This document shows, piece by piece, positions 10,917-20,324 of a stretch of DNA of 64,000 bases. The notes under the pieces were generated by a model that saw nothing but the letters and a program-made list of their open reading frames with translations, was not told the DNA's origin and searched no databases. Every line of letters starts with the position of its first letter. The stretch's first letter is position 1. Origin of the DNA: Bog-473 sp963843365 (GTDB lineage: Bacteria > Actinomycetota > Acidimicrobiia > Acidimicrobiales > RAAP-2); NCBI GenBank assembly GCA_963843365.1, contig CAWJKG010000006.1:124001-188000 (forward strand). The letters run 5' to 3'. The position numbers and the translations under genes were made by a program.

Positions 10917-12578
10917 ATGGTCTCGAGATTCGATCGTCGTTCGGTGCTGTTGGGTGGTGCTGCGGCAGCGGCCGGCGTCGCGGGCGCGGGGGCGCTCGGC
11001 ATGGGGTTGGACGGCATCGCCGGTGCCACGACCAACGGCCCCGGCCGGAACGGGATCTCCACCCAGAAGCCGAAGAAGGGGGGGTCCCTCGTCTTCGGGG
11101 TCGACGCGGAGGAGTCGGGCTTCGACCCGACCCAGGCCCGCTTCGACGAGGTCGGCGTCATGTACGCCCGGACCGTGTTCGACCCGCTGACGATCATTCT
11201 GGCCAACGGGGATTGGGCGCCTTACCTGGCCGAGTCGGTCGTGCCCAACTCCTCCTACACGGCGTGGACCGTGACCCTGCGCCCCAACGTGGTCTTCCAC
11301 GACGGCACGCCCTGCAACGGCGCCGCCCTGCTCACCAACTTCACCGCCCAGTCCAAGTCGCTGCTGACGGGCATCATCCTCAGCCCGACCCTGGTGTCCA
11401 TCACCCAGACCGGTCCGTTGGCGGTGACCATCACCTTCAAGGAGCCCTGGGTCCCCTTCCCCTTCTACCTGGCCGGCGGGATCGGCGGACAGATCGCCTA
11501 CATCGTCGCCCCGTCGATGCTGTCCAACCCCAACGGGACGTCGCACCCGGTCGGCACCGGCCCGTTCGTGTTCAAGGAGTGGGTGCCCAACGACCACTTC
11601 ACCGCCACGGCCAACCCCAACTACTGGCGCAAGGGCATGCCCTACCTGTCCCAGATCACCTACAAGCCGATTCCCGACGAGTCGGCGCGGGCGGAGGCAC
11701 TGAAGTCGGGCACCATCGACCTGATGATCACCGACACGCCACAGGTCATCACGCAGTTCCGCGGGAACCACAGCTACGCCTACATCGACGACAGCACGCA
11801 CGTCGCCGGCGAGCCGGACATGAACTGCGTGCAACTGAACTGCCTGGCCAAACCGTTCAACGACCCCAACGTGCGGCGGGCGGCCGCCATGGCCATCAAC
11901 CGGCAGCAATACGCCAAGGTCATTGACGAGGGGGTGCTCCCCGTGAGCAACGGCCTGTTCGTCCCGGGGTCGCCGTACTACTCGACCACCCAGTACCCCA
12001 GCTACAACCCGAGCCAGGCCAAGAAGCTGGTCCAGGCGGCCGCCAAGACCAACGGGGGTCCGATCAGCTTCTCCTACGGCTCGACCAACTCGCCGGCGGC
12101 CATCCGGGCGGCCCAGTACCTCGAGCAGGCGTGGGGCCAGGTCGGCTTCCAGGTCAAGACGAACATCGTGCAGCAGAACGACACCATCAACAACGCGCTG
12201 GCCGGGAAGTACCAGGCCCTCGGCTGGCGGCAGTTCGGTGCGGTCGACCCCGACCTGAACTACATCTTCTGGAGCACGACCACGGTCAGCTCGGGCTCGC
12301 TGTCCATCAACATGGCGCGCAATGCCGACCCGACCATCGAGAAGGCGCTGCTGACGGGCCGGGCCAGCACGGAGAAGAGCATCCGCGAGACCGCCTACCA
12401 GACGGTGAACAAGCGGCTGGCCCTCGACCTCCCCTACCTGTGGACCGACCGTGCCGTCTGGGCCGTCATCGGCGACCCGACCGTGCAGAACTTCAACAAC
12501 CCCTCTGCGCCCAACGGCCAGATGGCATTCGGCATGATCGGCGGCTCCATTTGGCCAACCCAGATCTGGATCAGCTGA
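10917..12578 (+). CDS. ABC transporter substrate-binding protein, family 5 (peptide type)
   Basis: Members of this family bind oligopeptides, dipeptides or nickel outside the membrane for an ABC importer. The 553-residue protein begins with a twin-arginine-like signal (RFDRRSVLLGGAAAAAG), a hydrophobic stretch, and then mature sequence from about residue 45. Family features include WTVTLRPNVVFHDGTP, VGTGPFVFKEW and NPNYWRKGMPYLSQI. No lipobox cysteine is visible. A GGAGG site lies five bases before the ATG. No permease or ATPase gene lies nearby, so this is an orphan binding protein followed by a two-component system 12 bases downstream. The ligand is unknown. Confidence 0.88.
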   Translation: MVSRFDRRSVLLGGAAAAAGVAGAGALGMGLDGIAGATTNGPGRNGISTQKPKKGGSLVFGVDAEESGFDPTQARFDEVGVMYARTVFDPLTIILANGDWAPYLAESVVPNSSYTAWTVTLRPNVVFHDGTPCNGAALLTNFTAQSKSLLTGIILSPTLVSITQTGPLAVTITFKEPWVPFPFYLAGGIGGQIAYIVAPSMLSNPNGTSHPVGTGPFVFKEWVPNDHFTATANPNYWRKGMPYLSQITYKPIPDESARAEALKSGTIDLMITDTPQVITQFRGNHSYAYIDDSTHVAGEPDMNCVQLNCLAKPFNDPNVRRAAAMAINRQQYAKVIDEGVLPVSNGLFVPGSPYYSTTQYPSYNPSQAKKLVQAAAKTNGGPISFSYGSTNSPAAIRAAQYLEQAWGQVGFQVKTNIVQQNDTINNALAGKYQALGWRQFGAVDPDLNYIFWSTTTVSSGSLSINMARNADPTIEKALLTGRASTEKSIRETAYQTVNKRLALDLPYLWTDRAVWAVIGDPTVQNFNNPSAPNGQMAFGMIGGSIWPTQIWIS

Positions 12579-12589
12579 GCCGGAGGCCG

Positions 12590-13273
12590 ATGAGCGGACG
12601 CATTCTGGTCGTCGAGGACGACGAACGCATCAGATCCTCCATGCGCCTCGCCCTGGAGGGCGAGGGCTACGAGGTGAACGACGCCGCCAGCGGAGAGGAG
12701 GGCCTCGACATGTTCGCCGAGGCCCCACCCGACGTCGCGCTCATCGACTTGATGCTGCCCGGCATGGACGGCTTCGAGTGCTGCCGCGCGCTGCGGCGGA
12801 GCAGTGCGGTACCCATCATCATCGTGACGGCGCGCTCGGACACCCACGACGTGGTGGCGGGACTGGAGGCGGGCGCCGACGACTACGTCACCAAGCCCTT
12901 CGTGGCCAAGGAGCTGGCGGCCCGCATCCGCGCCCTGCTGCGCCGGGCCCGGCCCGCAGAGGAGGAGCCCGGTGCGCTCACCTTCGGCGACCTGCAGCTG
13001 CTACCCGAGCAGGGGGTCCTGCGACGGCTCAACGGCGAGGAGGTGCACTGCACCCGCACCGAGTTCCGCCTGCTGTGCGAGCTGGCGGCCAGCCCCAACA
13101 AGGTGCTGAGCCGGGAACAGCTGCTGGACCGCGTCTGGGGCTACGACTACTTCGGCGACGGGCGGCTGGTCGACGTGCACATCCGTCGCTTGCGCACCAA
13201 GGTGGAGGCGGACCCCGCGGTGCCCCAGCACATTCTCACCGTGAGGGGCATGGGCTACAAGCTGGTGCCCTGA
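12590..13273 (+). CDS. OmpR/MtrA-type response regulator
   Basis: This is a DNA-binding response regulator of 227 residues. The receiver domain (residues 3-115) has the acidic pair EDD, the phospho-acceptor Asp in ALIDLMLPGMDGF, and the conserved Lys in DDYVTKPF. The winged-helix domain (residues 130-227) has TRTEFRLLCELA and VDVHIRRLRTKVE. GGAGG lies just before the ATG. Together with the kinase starting two bases later and the GerMN gene after it, it resembles MtrA-MtrB-LpqB, which links cell-wall growth and division in actinobacteria. The MtrA identity is a strong guess from gene order. Confidence 0.9.
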   Translation: MSGRILVVEDDERIRSSMRLALEGEGYEVNDAASGEEGLDMFAEAPPDVALIDLMLPGMDGFECCRALRRSSAVPIIIVTARSDTHDVVAGLEAGADDYVTKPFVAKELAARIRALLRRARPAEEEPGALTFGDLQLLPEQGVLRRLNGEEVHCTRTEFRLLCELAASPNKVLSREQLLDRVWGYDYFGDGRLVDVHIRRLRTKVEADPAVPQHILTVRGMGYKLVP

Positions 13274-13274
13274 C

Positions 13275-14699
13275 GTGAAGCTGGGCATCGGCGCCCGCAT
13301 CACGGCCGTCTTCGGGCTCGGGGCGCTGATCCTCTCCATCCTCATGGGTGGACTCTCCTACTTCACGGTGCGCCACTTCCTGCTGGCGGGCCGCGAGTCG
13401 GCGGCACAGCACCAGGCCTTCAACAACGCCGTGCTGGTGCGCAGTTCACTGGAACAGGGCACCAAGCCCCAGAAGTACGTGCTGCTGCTGGCCAGCATCG
13501 ACTCCGGCTCGGACGCCCACTCCGTGCTCTATCACCACGCCAAGGCCTACGAGTCCTCGCTCTCCGTCAGCGCGTCCATCCCGGTGCAACTGCGCAAGGA
13601 CGTCCTGGCCGGATCGGCCGCCACGCAGACCTACCGCACCCCGGACGGGACGGCGGAGATCGGAGTGGGCATCCCCATCCCCTCGGTCCATGCCTTCTAC
13701 TTCGAGGTCTTCGACCTGTCCGACCTCGACCACACGCTGCGCGTCCTGGGATTGACGCTGTTTGTGGCCGGCGTGGTCACGACCCTGCTCGGCACCGCCT
13801 TGGGCCGCTTCGCCAGCGTGCGCACGCTGCGGCCGCTCACCGACGTCTCGCGGGCGGCCAGCGCGATCGCCGGCGGCGACCTGGACACCCGCCTGGACGC
13901 CGGCGCCGCCGACCCCGACCTCGAGGACCTGACCAACTCCTTCAACGCCATGGTGGACCAGCTCCAGGAGCGCATCGAGCGGGAGGCCCGGTTCAACTCC
14001 GACGTCAGCCACGAGCTGCGCTCGCCTCTCACGACCCTGGCAGCGGCCCTGGAGGTGCTCGAGGCCGACAAGGACAACCTCACGGCACGGTCGCAAGCCG
14101 CCCTCGAGCTGCTGAGCGACGACCTGCGGCGCTTCCAGCGCATGGTGGGCGACCTGCTCGAGATGTCGCGGGCCGACGCCGGCTCGGTCGACATCTTCCT
14201 GGAGGAGGTCAATGTCTCGGAGCTCGTGCAGCGCTCGGTCGAGACCGGGTTCGGGCACATGGTGAGCAGGTCCCCGGCCGGGCCACCCGAGGTGCACATC
14301 GATCCCGCCGTACGGGCCTGGCGCGTGGGCGTCGACAAGCGCCGTTTCGAGCGCGTCATGGTCAACCTGATGGAGAACGCGGACCACTACGGGGGCGGGG
14401 TCACCGCCATCTCCGTGGGCCCGGGCCGCGCCGGGCAGGTCGAGGTCACCGTCGACGACGACGGGCCCGGCATCAACCCTCTCGAACGCGTGAAGATCTT
14501 CGATCGCTTCTACCGGGGCTCTGCCTCGGGCCGGCGCGGCACCGGCACCGGGACCGGGCTGGGACTGGCGCTCGTCGCCGAGCACATGCACGTCATGCGC
14601 GGCGACGTCCGGGTCGAGTCCTCCGACAGCGGAGGCGCCCGCTTCGTCCTCAGCCTGCCCGTGCTGCCGGAGGACGACGAGTCGGCGGAGGACGTGTGA
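13275..14699 (+). CDS. Sensor histidine kinase, MtrB-like
   Basis: This 474-residue membrane kinase has a first membrane segment at about residues 8-32, an extracytoplasmic region of about 125 residues, and a second membrane segment near 158-180. A HAMP linker, dimerisation helices and an ATPase domain follow. The phosphorylated His lies in SDVSHELRSPLTTL. The N box is NLMENADHY, and the G boxes are DDDGPGI and GTGLGLALV. The start is a GTG one base after the regulator stop, and its end overlaps the next gene by four bases. The arrangement matches MtrB, a sensor tied to septum formation; the signal is not known from this sequence. Confidence 0.9.
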   Translation: MKLGIGARITAVFGLGALILSILMGGLSYFTVRHFLLAGRESAAQHQAFNNAVLVRSSLEQGTKPQKYVLLLASIDSGSDAHSVLYHHAKAYESSLSVSASIPVQLRKDVLAGSAATQTYRTPDGTAEIGVGIPIPSVHAFYFEVFDLSDLDHTLRVLGLTLFVAGVVTTLLGTALGRFASVRTLRPLTDVSRAASAIAGGDLDTRLDAGAADPDLEDLTNSFNAMVDQLQERIEREARFNSDVSHELRSPLTTLAAALEVLEADKDNLTARSQAALELLSDDLRRFQRMVGDLLEMSRADAGSVDIFLEEVNVSELVQRSVETGFGHMVSRSPAGPPEVHIDPAVRAWRVGVDKRRFERVMVNLMENADHYGGGVTAISVGPGRAGQVEVTVDDDGPGINPLERVKIFDRFYRGSASGRRGTGTGTGLGLALVAEHMHVMRGDVRVESSDSGGARFVLSLPVLPEDDESAEDV

Positions 14700-15272
14700 G
14701 CAGGCGCCTGGCGCTGCTGCTGCTGCCGCTCGCCGCCCTGGTGGCGACCGGGCTGTGCCATCCCCACGCAGGGCTCGCCCAACACCATGGCGCCGTCGAA
14801 GGTCCCCTTCAACCTACTGAATCCCGAGCTCCCCACGACCACCACGACGCTGCCCAAGCCGACCTCCCTCGTCCCCGTGAAGGTCTTCTTCCTCAACACC
14901 GGCAGCGAGTTGACCGCGGCGTCGCGCGTGGTGGCGTCACCGGCCCCGCTGACCGCCATCATCTCGTCCATGTTGGCGGGACCAACCAAGGCCGAGACGG
15001 CGCAAGGGCTTACCACCGCCATCCCGAGCAACGTGTCGGTGCTCTCGACGACGACGCAGGGGAACATCGTCACTGTCAACATGAACGCCGCCTTCGGTGC
15101 GATCACGGGAACCAGCATCGAGCTCGCCGTGGGGCAGATCGTGGCCACCATCGCCACGGAGAACGGCTTCGACACAGGCGTGGTCTTCGAGATCGACGGA
15201 CAGCGCACCAGCGTCCCCATCGCCAATGGCTCGCAGGTGACGGGGCCGGTCTACCTGCTCGAGTTCCTGTAG
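14696..15272 (+). CDS. GerMN-domain lipoprotein, LpqB-like, with frameshift near the lipobox
   Basis: The GTG at 14696 overlaps the kinase stop and opens a hydrophobic signal (LALLLLPLAALVATG). The body, in another frame from about 14753, reads AIPTQGSPNTMAPSKV, then a single GerMN domain (VKVFFLNTGSEL, LLEFL at the end). Removing one G from the run at 14750-14752 joins the two and places a cysteine right after ATG, as a lipobox requires. At about 190 residues it is much shorter than LpqB, lacking its C-terminal propeller. It probably sits on the outer face of the membrane and works with the upstream two-component system. Confidence 0.75.
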
Positions 15273-15299
15273 CTGTTCAGCCGCGCCGAGACGCGCCGT

Positions 15300-15671
15300 T
15301 CAGCCGGCGTCCTCGACCTCGCGCCGCCACGCCACACGGGGCGCGCCCGACCAGAGATGCTCGAGGTCGTAGTAGTCACGCGTCTCCTGCAGGAACACGT
15401 GCGCGATGAAGTCCCCGTAGTCCATGAGGACCCAGGTGGCGTCCTGCAGTCCCTCGACGCGTGTCGGCGCGAGGCCGTGCGACTCCTTGACCACCCGCTC
15501 GATCTCGTCGACCACGGTTCGTACGTGGCGGGTGTTCGGCGCGCTGGTGATGACGAACGCGTCGACCACCCCGAAGAGCTCGGTCATGCCGAGCACCACC
15601 GTGTCGCGACCCAGCTTGGCGTCGGCCGACTCGGCGGCTGTGGTCACGGCCGGCGGCAGCTGGACCTGCAT
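15300..15671 (-). CDS. rsfS: Ribosome silencing factor RsfS
   Basis: RsfS binds L14 and blocks subunit joining under starvation. The 123-residue protein shows the family core: DTVVLGMTELFGVVDAFVI, then RHVRTVVDEIERVVKE, and the end DYGDFIAHVFLQETRDYYDLEHLW. The ATG at 15671 is used here; a GTG two codons upstream (15677) is also possible. It follows nadD and a small membrane protein on the same strand, the common nadD-rsfS pairing. It meets the GerMN gene end to end across 27 bases. Confidence 0.93.
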   Translation of the reverse strand: MQVQLPPAVTTAAESADAKLGRDTVVLGMTELFGVVDAFVITSAPNTRHVRTVVDEIERVVKESHGLAPTRVEGLQDATWVLMDYGDFIAHVFLQETRDYYDLEHLWSGAPRVAWRREVEDAG

Positions 15672-15685
15672 GCCCACGCCTGCGG

Positions 15686-15889
15686 TCAATGCAGCAACTC
15701 CAGGATCGCCACCGTGGAGGCGAAGGAGACGGCGAGGATGGACCCGCCGGCGATGGCCCACCGCTGACGGGAGCGCCTGGCCATCTTCAGCTCGGCCCTG
15801 CGTTCCGCCCGGCGCTGCGTCCGGGCGGGGAACGCGGCCACCCGGGAAACTTCCGACGGTTCCGTCCATCCGGCCGGCATGGCGCTCAT
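15686..15889 (-). CDS. Small single-span membrane protein, unknown
   Basis: This 67-residue protein has a basic, arginine-rich first half (TQRRAERRAELKMARRSRQR) and one hydrophobic segment near the C-terminus (IAGGSILAVSFASTVAILEL). The ATG at 15889 follows directly after the nadD stop, reading TGAATG, so it is probably translated by coupling. Many actinobacteria carry a LytR-CpsA-Psr gene between nadD and rsfS; this one is far too short for that and shows no such motif. No function can be assigned. Confidence 0.6.
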   Translation of the reverse strand: MSAMPAGWTEPSEVSRVAAFPARTQRRAERRAELKMARRSRQRWAIAGGSILAVSFASTVAILELLH

Positions 15890-16497
15890 TCAGGTGACAG
15901 CGTACAGACCTCTGCGGCGAATGCAACGGATGACCGGCTCGGGGACGAGACCCTCGACCGACTCGCCCGCCGCCAGTCGCTCCCGCACCTCCGAGCTGGA
16001 GACGGGCACCTGCGGGCCGTTCACCGAATTCGGCACGCCAACCTGGGGGAACGCCTGGCGAGGGTCCGATGGGTCGGGACACGACGGCCAACGTGACCAG
16101 GCGGCGCAGGTCGTCCGCCCGGTGCCAGGAGCCGAGCTCGGGGACCAGGTCGGCGCCGACCACGAGGTAGAACTCGGCGTGGCCGCCCGCGGCGGCCCGG
16201 ACCTCCTCGGCCGTGTCCACCGAGTAGCTGGGGCCGCCACGCGCCAGCTCGAGCCGGCTCGCCTCGGCCCCCGGGACGAGGTCGGCCAGCGCCTCGGTCA
16301 GGGCGAGACGGTCCGCCGCCGGGGACACCTCCCGCCGACCCGACTTCTGCCAGGGGTCGTTGGCCACCACGAGCAGCAGGCGGTCGAGTGCCGAGCTGCC
16401 GCAGGACGGCGCGGGCGGCGGCGACATGCCCGACGTGCGGCGGGTCGAAGGTGCCGCCGAAGATGCCGATGCGGGCCGGGGGCTCAGGTGCCGGCAA
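15890..16497 (-). CDS. nadD: Nicotinate-nucleotide adenylyltransferase, two frameshifts
   Basis: NadD makes deamido-NAD from nicotinate mononucleotide and ATP. The N-terminus has the family motif IGIFGGTFDPPHVGH. The middle, in another frame, has LLLVVANDPWQK and YSVDTAEEVRAA. The end, in a third frame, has VSSSEVRERLAAGESVEGLVP and stops at 15890. Deleting one base near 16389 and one near 16060-16080 restores a normal protein of about 202 residues. All three parts are well conserved, so sequence error is likely. The apparent start is a TTG at 16497 that overlaps the upstream LLM gene by 14 bases. Confidence 0.87.
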
Positions 16498-17412
16498 GTT
16501 CGGCGATCACCGGCGCGAGCGCGTCCATTTCCGCCTCGTGCACGACGATGTAGCTGAAGCCGAACTCCTGGCGGCGCTGCCGCAGCTGTTCGGTGATCTC
16601 CCCGACCGTGCCGATGAGGGCCAGCGGGGCGGCGCGCAGCTGCTCGGGCGTCAGCTCGAAGAGCGGTGCGAGGGTGGCGACGACCTCGGCCGCGTTCGGC
16701 ACCACCTGCACCGCCACGGTCCAGCACTGCAGCTCGAGGTCGTCGGCACGCTCCCCCGCCGCGTCGCGGGCCCACCGCACGCGGTCGGCGTACTTCTCCA
16801 CGACGGCCTCCGCCGCCACCTCCGGGCCGATGGAGCCGGCCGGAGGCTGGGGACGATGCTGACGATGTCGGCGTACTCGCCGGCCAGGGTCAGCACGCGG
16901 CGGCTGCCGCCGCCGATCACCAGCGGCGGGCCCCCGGGCGTCGTCGGGACCGGGGTGCCGGCGGCCTCGGTGACCCGGTAGTGGTCGCCGGCGAAGGTGG
17001 CGCTGCCGTCGCGCCACATGGCGCGCATGATGGCGAGACTCTCCGCCAGCCTGTCCACGCGCACCGACGGCGCATCCATCGGGATGCCCGACTGCTGGTA
17101 GTCGGTGGTCATCCAGCCGGCGCCGAGCCCGAATTCGAAGCGGCCGCCGGTGACGATGTCGAGCGTCGCCGCCTCCTTGGCCAGGACGACCGGGTGGCGG
17201 AAGTCGTTGTCGAGGACGAGCGTGCCCACCCGCAGCGTCGTCGTCGCCTCCGCTGCCACCGTCACGGCGATCATCGGGGCCCACTGGTCGTCAAGGTGGT
17301 CCGGCACGTAGAGCGTCGAGTAGCCCATGTCCTCGGTCTTTCGCGCCAGGTCACGCCACGCAGCCGGGGATGCGGCGTTGGACGCCTGGAGGGCGAACCG
17401 GAAGGCGGCCAT
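16484..17412 (-). CDS. LLM-class F420-dependent oxidoreductase, frameshifted
   Basis: This protein belongs to the luciferase-like superfamily that usually uses cofactor F420 in actinobacteria. It starts MAAFRFALQASNAAS at the ATG 17412. It has TLRVGTLVLDNDFRHPVVLAKEAATLD and GRFEFGLGAGW, then PLVIGGGSRRVLTLAGEYADIVSI. The frame breaks near 16843, where adding one base joins VPSL to PAGSIGPEVAAEAV and the C-terminal part ending VIAELAGT. The repaired protein is about 309 residues, typical of TIGR03621-like members. The substrate is unknown. It diverges from aroG with only 32 bases between starts, leaving little room for leaders. Confidence 0.85.
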
Positions 17413-17444
17413 GGAGAGCGATCCTACGGCGTTAACCTGGTGCG

Positions 17445-18804
17445 GTGACGAGCCCCCGCTGCGGCCTCTCCGTGGAGCCCCGCGTCCTGGCGCCAGTTCC
17501 CCGCGGCGCAGCAGCCCGACTGGCCCGACGCGGACGCCCTGAAGAAGGCGGAGGCACGGCTGGCCACGGTGCCGCCGCTCGTCTTCGCCGGCGAGGCGCG
17601 CTACCTGCGCGGGCAGCTGGCGCAGGTGGCCGACGGCGATGCCTTCCTCCTGCAGGCGGGAGACTGCGCCGAGTCGTTCGCCGAGTTCAACGCGGACTCC
17701 ATCCGGGACAAGCTCAAGATCATTCTGCAGATGGCGGTGGCGCTGACCTACGCCGCCGGGGTGCCCGTGGTCAAGGTGGGGCGCATCGCCGGGCAATTCG
17801 CCAAGCCCCGTTCGGCCGACACGGAGCGGGTCGGTGACGTGGTGCTGCCGTCCTTCCGCGGCCACATGGTCAACGACGAGACCTTCGACCCCGAGGCGCG
17901 GCGCCCCGACCCGGCACGTCTGGTCGCCGCCTACCAGCAGTCCGCCTCGACGCTGAACCTGCTGCGGGCGTTCACCAAGGGTGGCTTCGCCGACCTGTCA
18001 CAGGTCCACCTGTGGAACCAGCAGTTCGTGGCCTCGTCCAGCGAAGGTCAGCGCTACGAGCGCATCGCCTCGGAGATCGACCGCGCCCTGCGCTTCATGG
18101 CCGCCTGCGGCATCGACCTCGGCGCCGAGGAGGGGCTGCATCAGGTGGACTTCTTCACGAGCCACGAGGCGCTGATCCTGCCCTACGAGGAGTGCCTGAC
18201 CCGTGTCGACTCGCTCACCGGCGACTGGTACGACTGCTCGGCCCACATGGTCTGGGTCGGCGACCGCACCCGCCAGCTGGACGGGGCGCACCTCGAGTTC
18301 GTGACGGGCATCAACAACCCGGTCGGCGTCAAGGTCGGCCCGCGCTGCAGTCCCGCGGAGGTCGTGGCCCTGTGCGAGCGCCTCAACCCCGACCGGGTGC
18401 CCGGCCGGCTCACGCTGATCACCCGCCTCGGATCGGACCGCTGCACCGAGCTGCTCCCGGGCCTGGTGCGCGCGGTCGAGGCCGAGGGCCACGCCGTGGT
18501 GTGGGCCTGCGACCCCATGCACGGCAACACGTTCACCAGTGAGGGCGGGCGCAAGACGCGCCGCTTCGACGACATCCTCTCCGAGCTGCGCAGCTTCTTC
18601 GACGTCCACCGCGACGAGGGGACCTGGCCCGGCGGGTTACACATAGAGCTGACCGGGGACGACGTGACCGAGTGCCTCGGCGGAGCCGAGGAGATCTTCG
18701 AAGGAGACCTCGATGCCCGCTACACGACGACGTGCGACCCCAGGCTCAACGCCCGGCAGTCGCTCGATCTGGCTTTCCGCGTGGCGGAGTTCCTGAGAAG
18801 TTGA
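17445..18804 (+). CDS. aroG: 3-deoxy-7-phosphoheptulonate synthase, class II
   Basis: This enzyme condenses PEP and erythrose 4-phosphate, the first step of the shikimate pathway. The plant-like class II family is recognised from SWRQFPAAQQP at the N-terminus, QAGDCAESFAEF (metal-binding Cys), KVGRIAGQFAKPRS, SHEALILPYE, and DPMHGNTF near the end. The natural start is the GTG at 17445, giving MTSP. The run of five C at 17453-17457 seems one base too long and puts the rest out of frame. Removing one C yields MTSPAAASPWSPASWRQ. The corrected length is about 452 residues. The stop overlaps the next gene's start codon. Confidence 0.92.
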
Positions 18805-20324
18805 TCCGCCGCCTCGTTCTCGCCCTGCTGGTCACGGCACTGCCGGTCTCGGTCCTCGTGACGGCCGCCGCGACCGCCTCGGCCCCTCCCGCCGCGGCCG
18901 CAACCACCACGCCCTCCTACTGGCTGGCGGCCTCGGACGGTGGCATCTTCAGCTTCGGCGGCGCCTCCTACTACGGCTCCACCGGCGGCATGGTCCTCAA
19001 CAAGCCCGTGGTCGGCATGGCGGCCACCTCGGACGGCGGTGGCTACTACGAGGTGGCCTCCGACGGCGGCGTGTTCAGCTACGGCGACGCCACCTTCTAC
19101 GGGAGCACGGGCAGCATGCGGCTGAACCAGCCCATCGTCGGCATGGCGGTCATGCCGGGCGGCGGCGGCTACTGGCTCGTGGCGTCGGACGGCGGCATCT
19201 TCAGCTACGGCACCGCCACCTTCTACGGCAGCACCGGCGGCATGCACATCAACAAGCCGGTGGTGGGCATGGCGGCGACGCCCGACGGCAAGGGCTACTG
19301 GCTCGTGGCGGCGGACGGCGGCATCTTCAGCTACGGCGACGCCAGCTTCCACGGCAGCACCGGCAGCATCGTGCTGAACAAGCCGATCATCGGCATGATC
19401 ACCGGGCCGAGCGGTGCCGGCTACTTCCTGGTCGCCTCCGATGGCGGCATCTTCAGCTTCGGCACGGCGCCCTTCTACGGGTCGTTGGGCGGCCAGGCCC
19501 TGAAGCACCCGATCGTCGCCGCCGCCGTGACGCCCACGGGCAACGGCTACTGGTTCACCGACTCGGCGGGACTGGTGTCGAACTTCGGGTCGGCGACGTA
19601 CGAGGGGTCGGCGCCCCCGAACCTGTTCCGGCCCATCGTCGGCATGGCCGAGGCACCCGGGAACGGCTCCTTCGTGGGCGGCACCTATCCCTCGGGTTCC
19701 TACGGCTACGACATCAGCAAGTACCAGTGCAACAGCCTCCCACCCGCGCCCCACCAGATCGGCATCGTCCAGGTCGACGGGAGCTCCTCGGGGAACACCA
19801 ACCCCTGCCTCTCGGAGGAGTTGAACTGGGCCGGTGGGGGCCTCAACCTCTACACCTACCTGACCTACGCCACGTCGGGCACGAACGAGCCCGGCTGCAG
19901 CGGGGACACCTCATGCAACGCCGGCTACCAGGCCGGCCTCTACGCCTACAACGACGCCGTCAACGCCGGGGCGGGATCCACCGCCACCCCCTGGTGGCTC
20001 GACGTCGAGCAGGAGAACGCCAACTGGTCCAGCAACCTGGACGAGAACGCGCAGTTCATACAGGGGGCGCTCAATGCGCTGCACGAGACCGAGGGCATCG
20101 CCGACGTCGGCATCTACGCCAGCCCGGGCGTCTGGGGCCAGGTCGTGGGCACCTACGCGCCCTCCGTCCCCTACTGGATGGCCGACTACCTCGCCAGTCC
20201 CAGCGGTCCCGGATCGTGCGCGGACTTCTCGAACTGGGAGGTCAACCACGATGCCCACTTGCCAGGACCACCGGAACTGGTCCAGTACAACAGCACGAAC
20301 TACGACGACGACTACGCCTGCTGA
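18801..20324 (+). CDS. Secreted protein with six propeller-like repeats and a GH25-like domain
   Basis: The predicted start is a TTG at 18801 overlapping the aroG stop (TTGA). The protein of 507 residues has an N-terminal signal sequence (LVLALLVTALPVSVLV, cleavage likely after about residue 33). Six copies of a 42-residue unit follow; a typical unit reads GYWLVASDGGIFSYG, then FYGSTGG and KPVVGMAATPDGK. From about residue 300 a second domain starts YGYDISKYQC and holds WWLDVEQENA, resembling the DxE active site of GH25 lysozymes or DUF1906 proteins. It probably binds and perhaps cuts cell-wall glycan. A second protein with the same repeat lies at 29086-31923. Confidence 0.75.
   Translation: MIRRLVLALLVTALPVSVLVTAAATASAPPAAAATTTPSYWLAASDGGIFSFGGASYYGSTGGMVLNKPVVGMAATSDGGGYYEVASDGGVFSYGDATFYGSTGSMRLNQPIVGMAVMPGGGGYWLVASDGGIFSYGTATFYGSTGGMHINKPVVGMAATPDGKGYWLVAADGGIFSYGDASFHGSTGSIVLNKPIIGMITGPSGAGYFLVASDGGIFSFGTAPFYGSLGGQALKHPIVAAAVTPTGNGYWFTDSAGLVSNFGSATYEGSAPPNLFRPIVGMAEAPGNGSFVGGTYPSGSYGYDISKYQCNSLPPAPHQIGIVQVDGSSSGNTNPCLSEELNWAGGGLNLYTYLTYATSGTNEPGCSGDTSCNAGYQAGLYAYNDAVNAGAGSTATPWWLDVEQENANWSSNLDENAQFIQGALNALHETEGIADVGIYASPGVWGQVVGTYAPSVPYWMADYLASPSGPGSCADFSNWEVNHDAHLPGPPELVQYNSTNYDDDYAC
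18913..19665. repeat. Six copies of a 126-base coding repeat
   Basis: These copies encode the 42-residue units of the secreted protein. The most constant part is the DNA for ASDGGIFSYG followed by FYGSTGG. The first five are close to each other. The sixth has diverged (SAGLVSNFGSATYEGS). Confidence 0.8.

Noticed and set aside
10901..11926. Second frame of 341 codons over the substrate-binding gene
   Set aside because: Its product is arginine/histidine-rich with no motif, while the overlapping frame encodes a clear family 5 binding protein.
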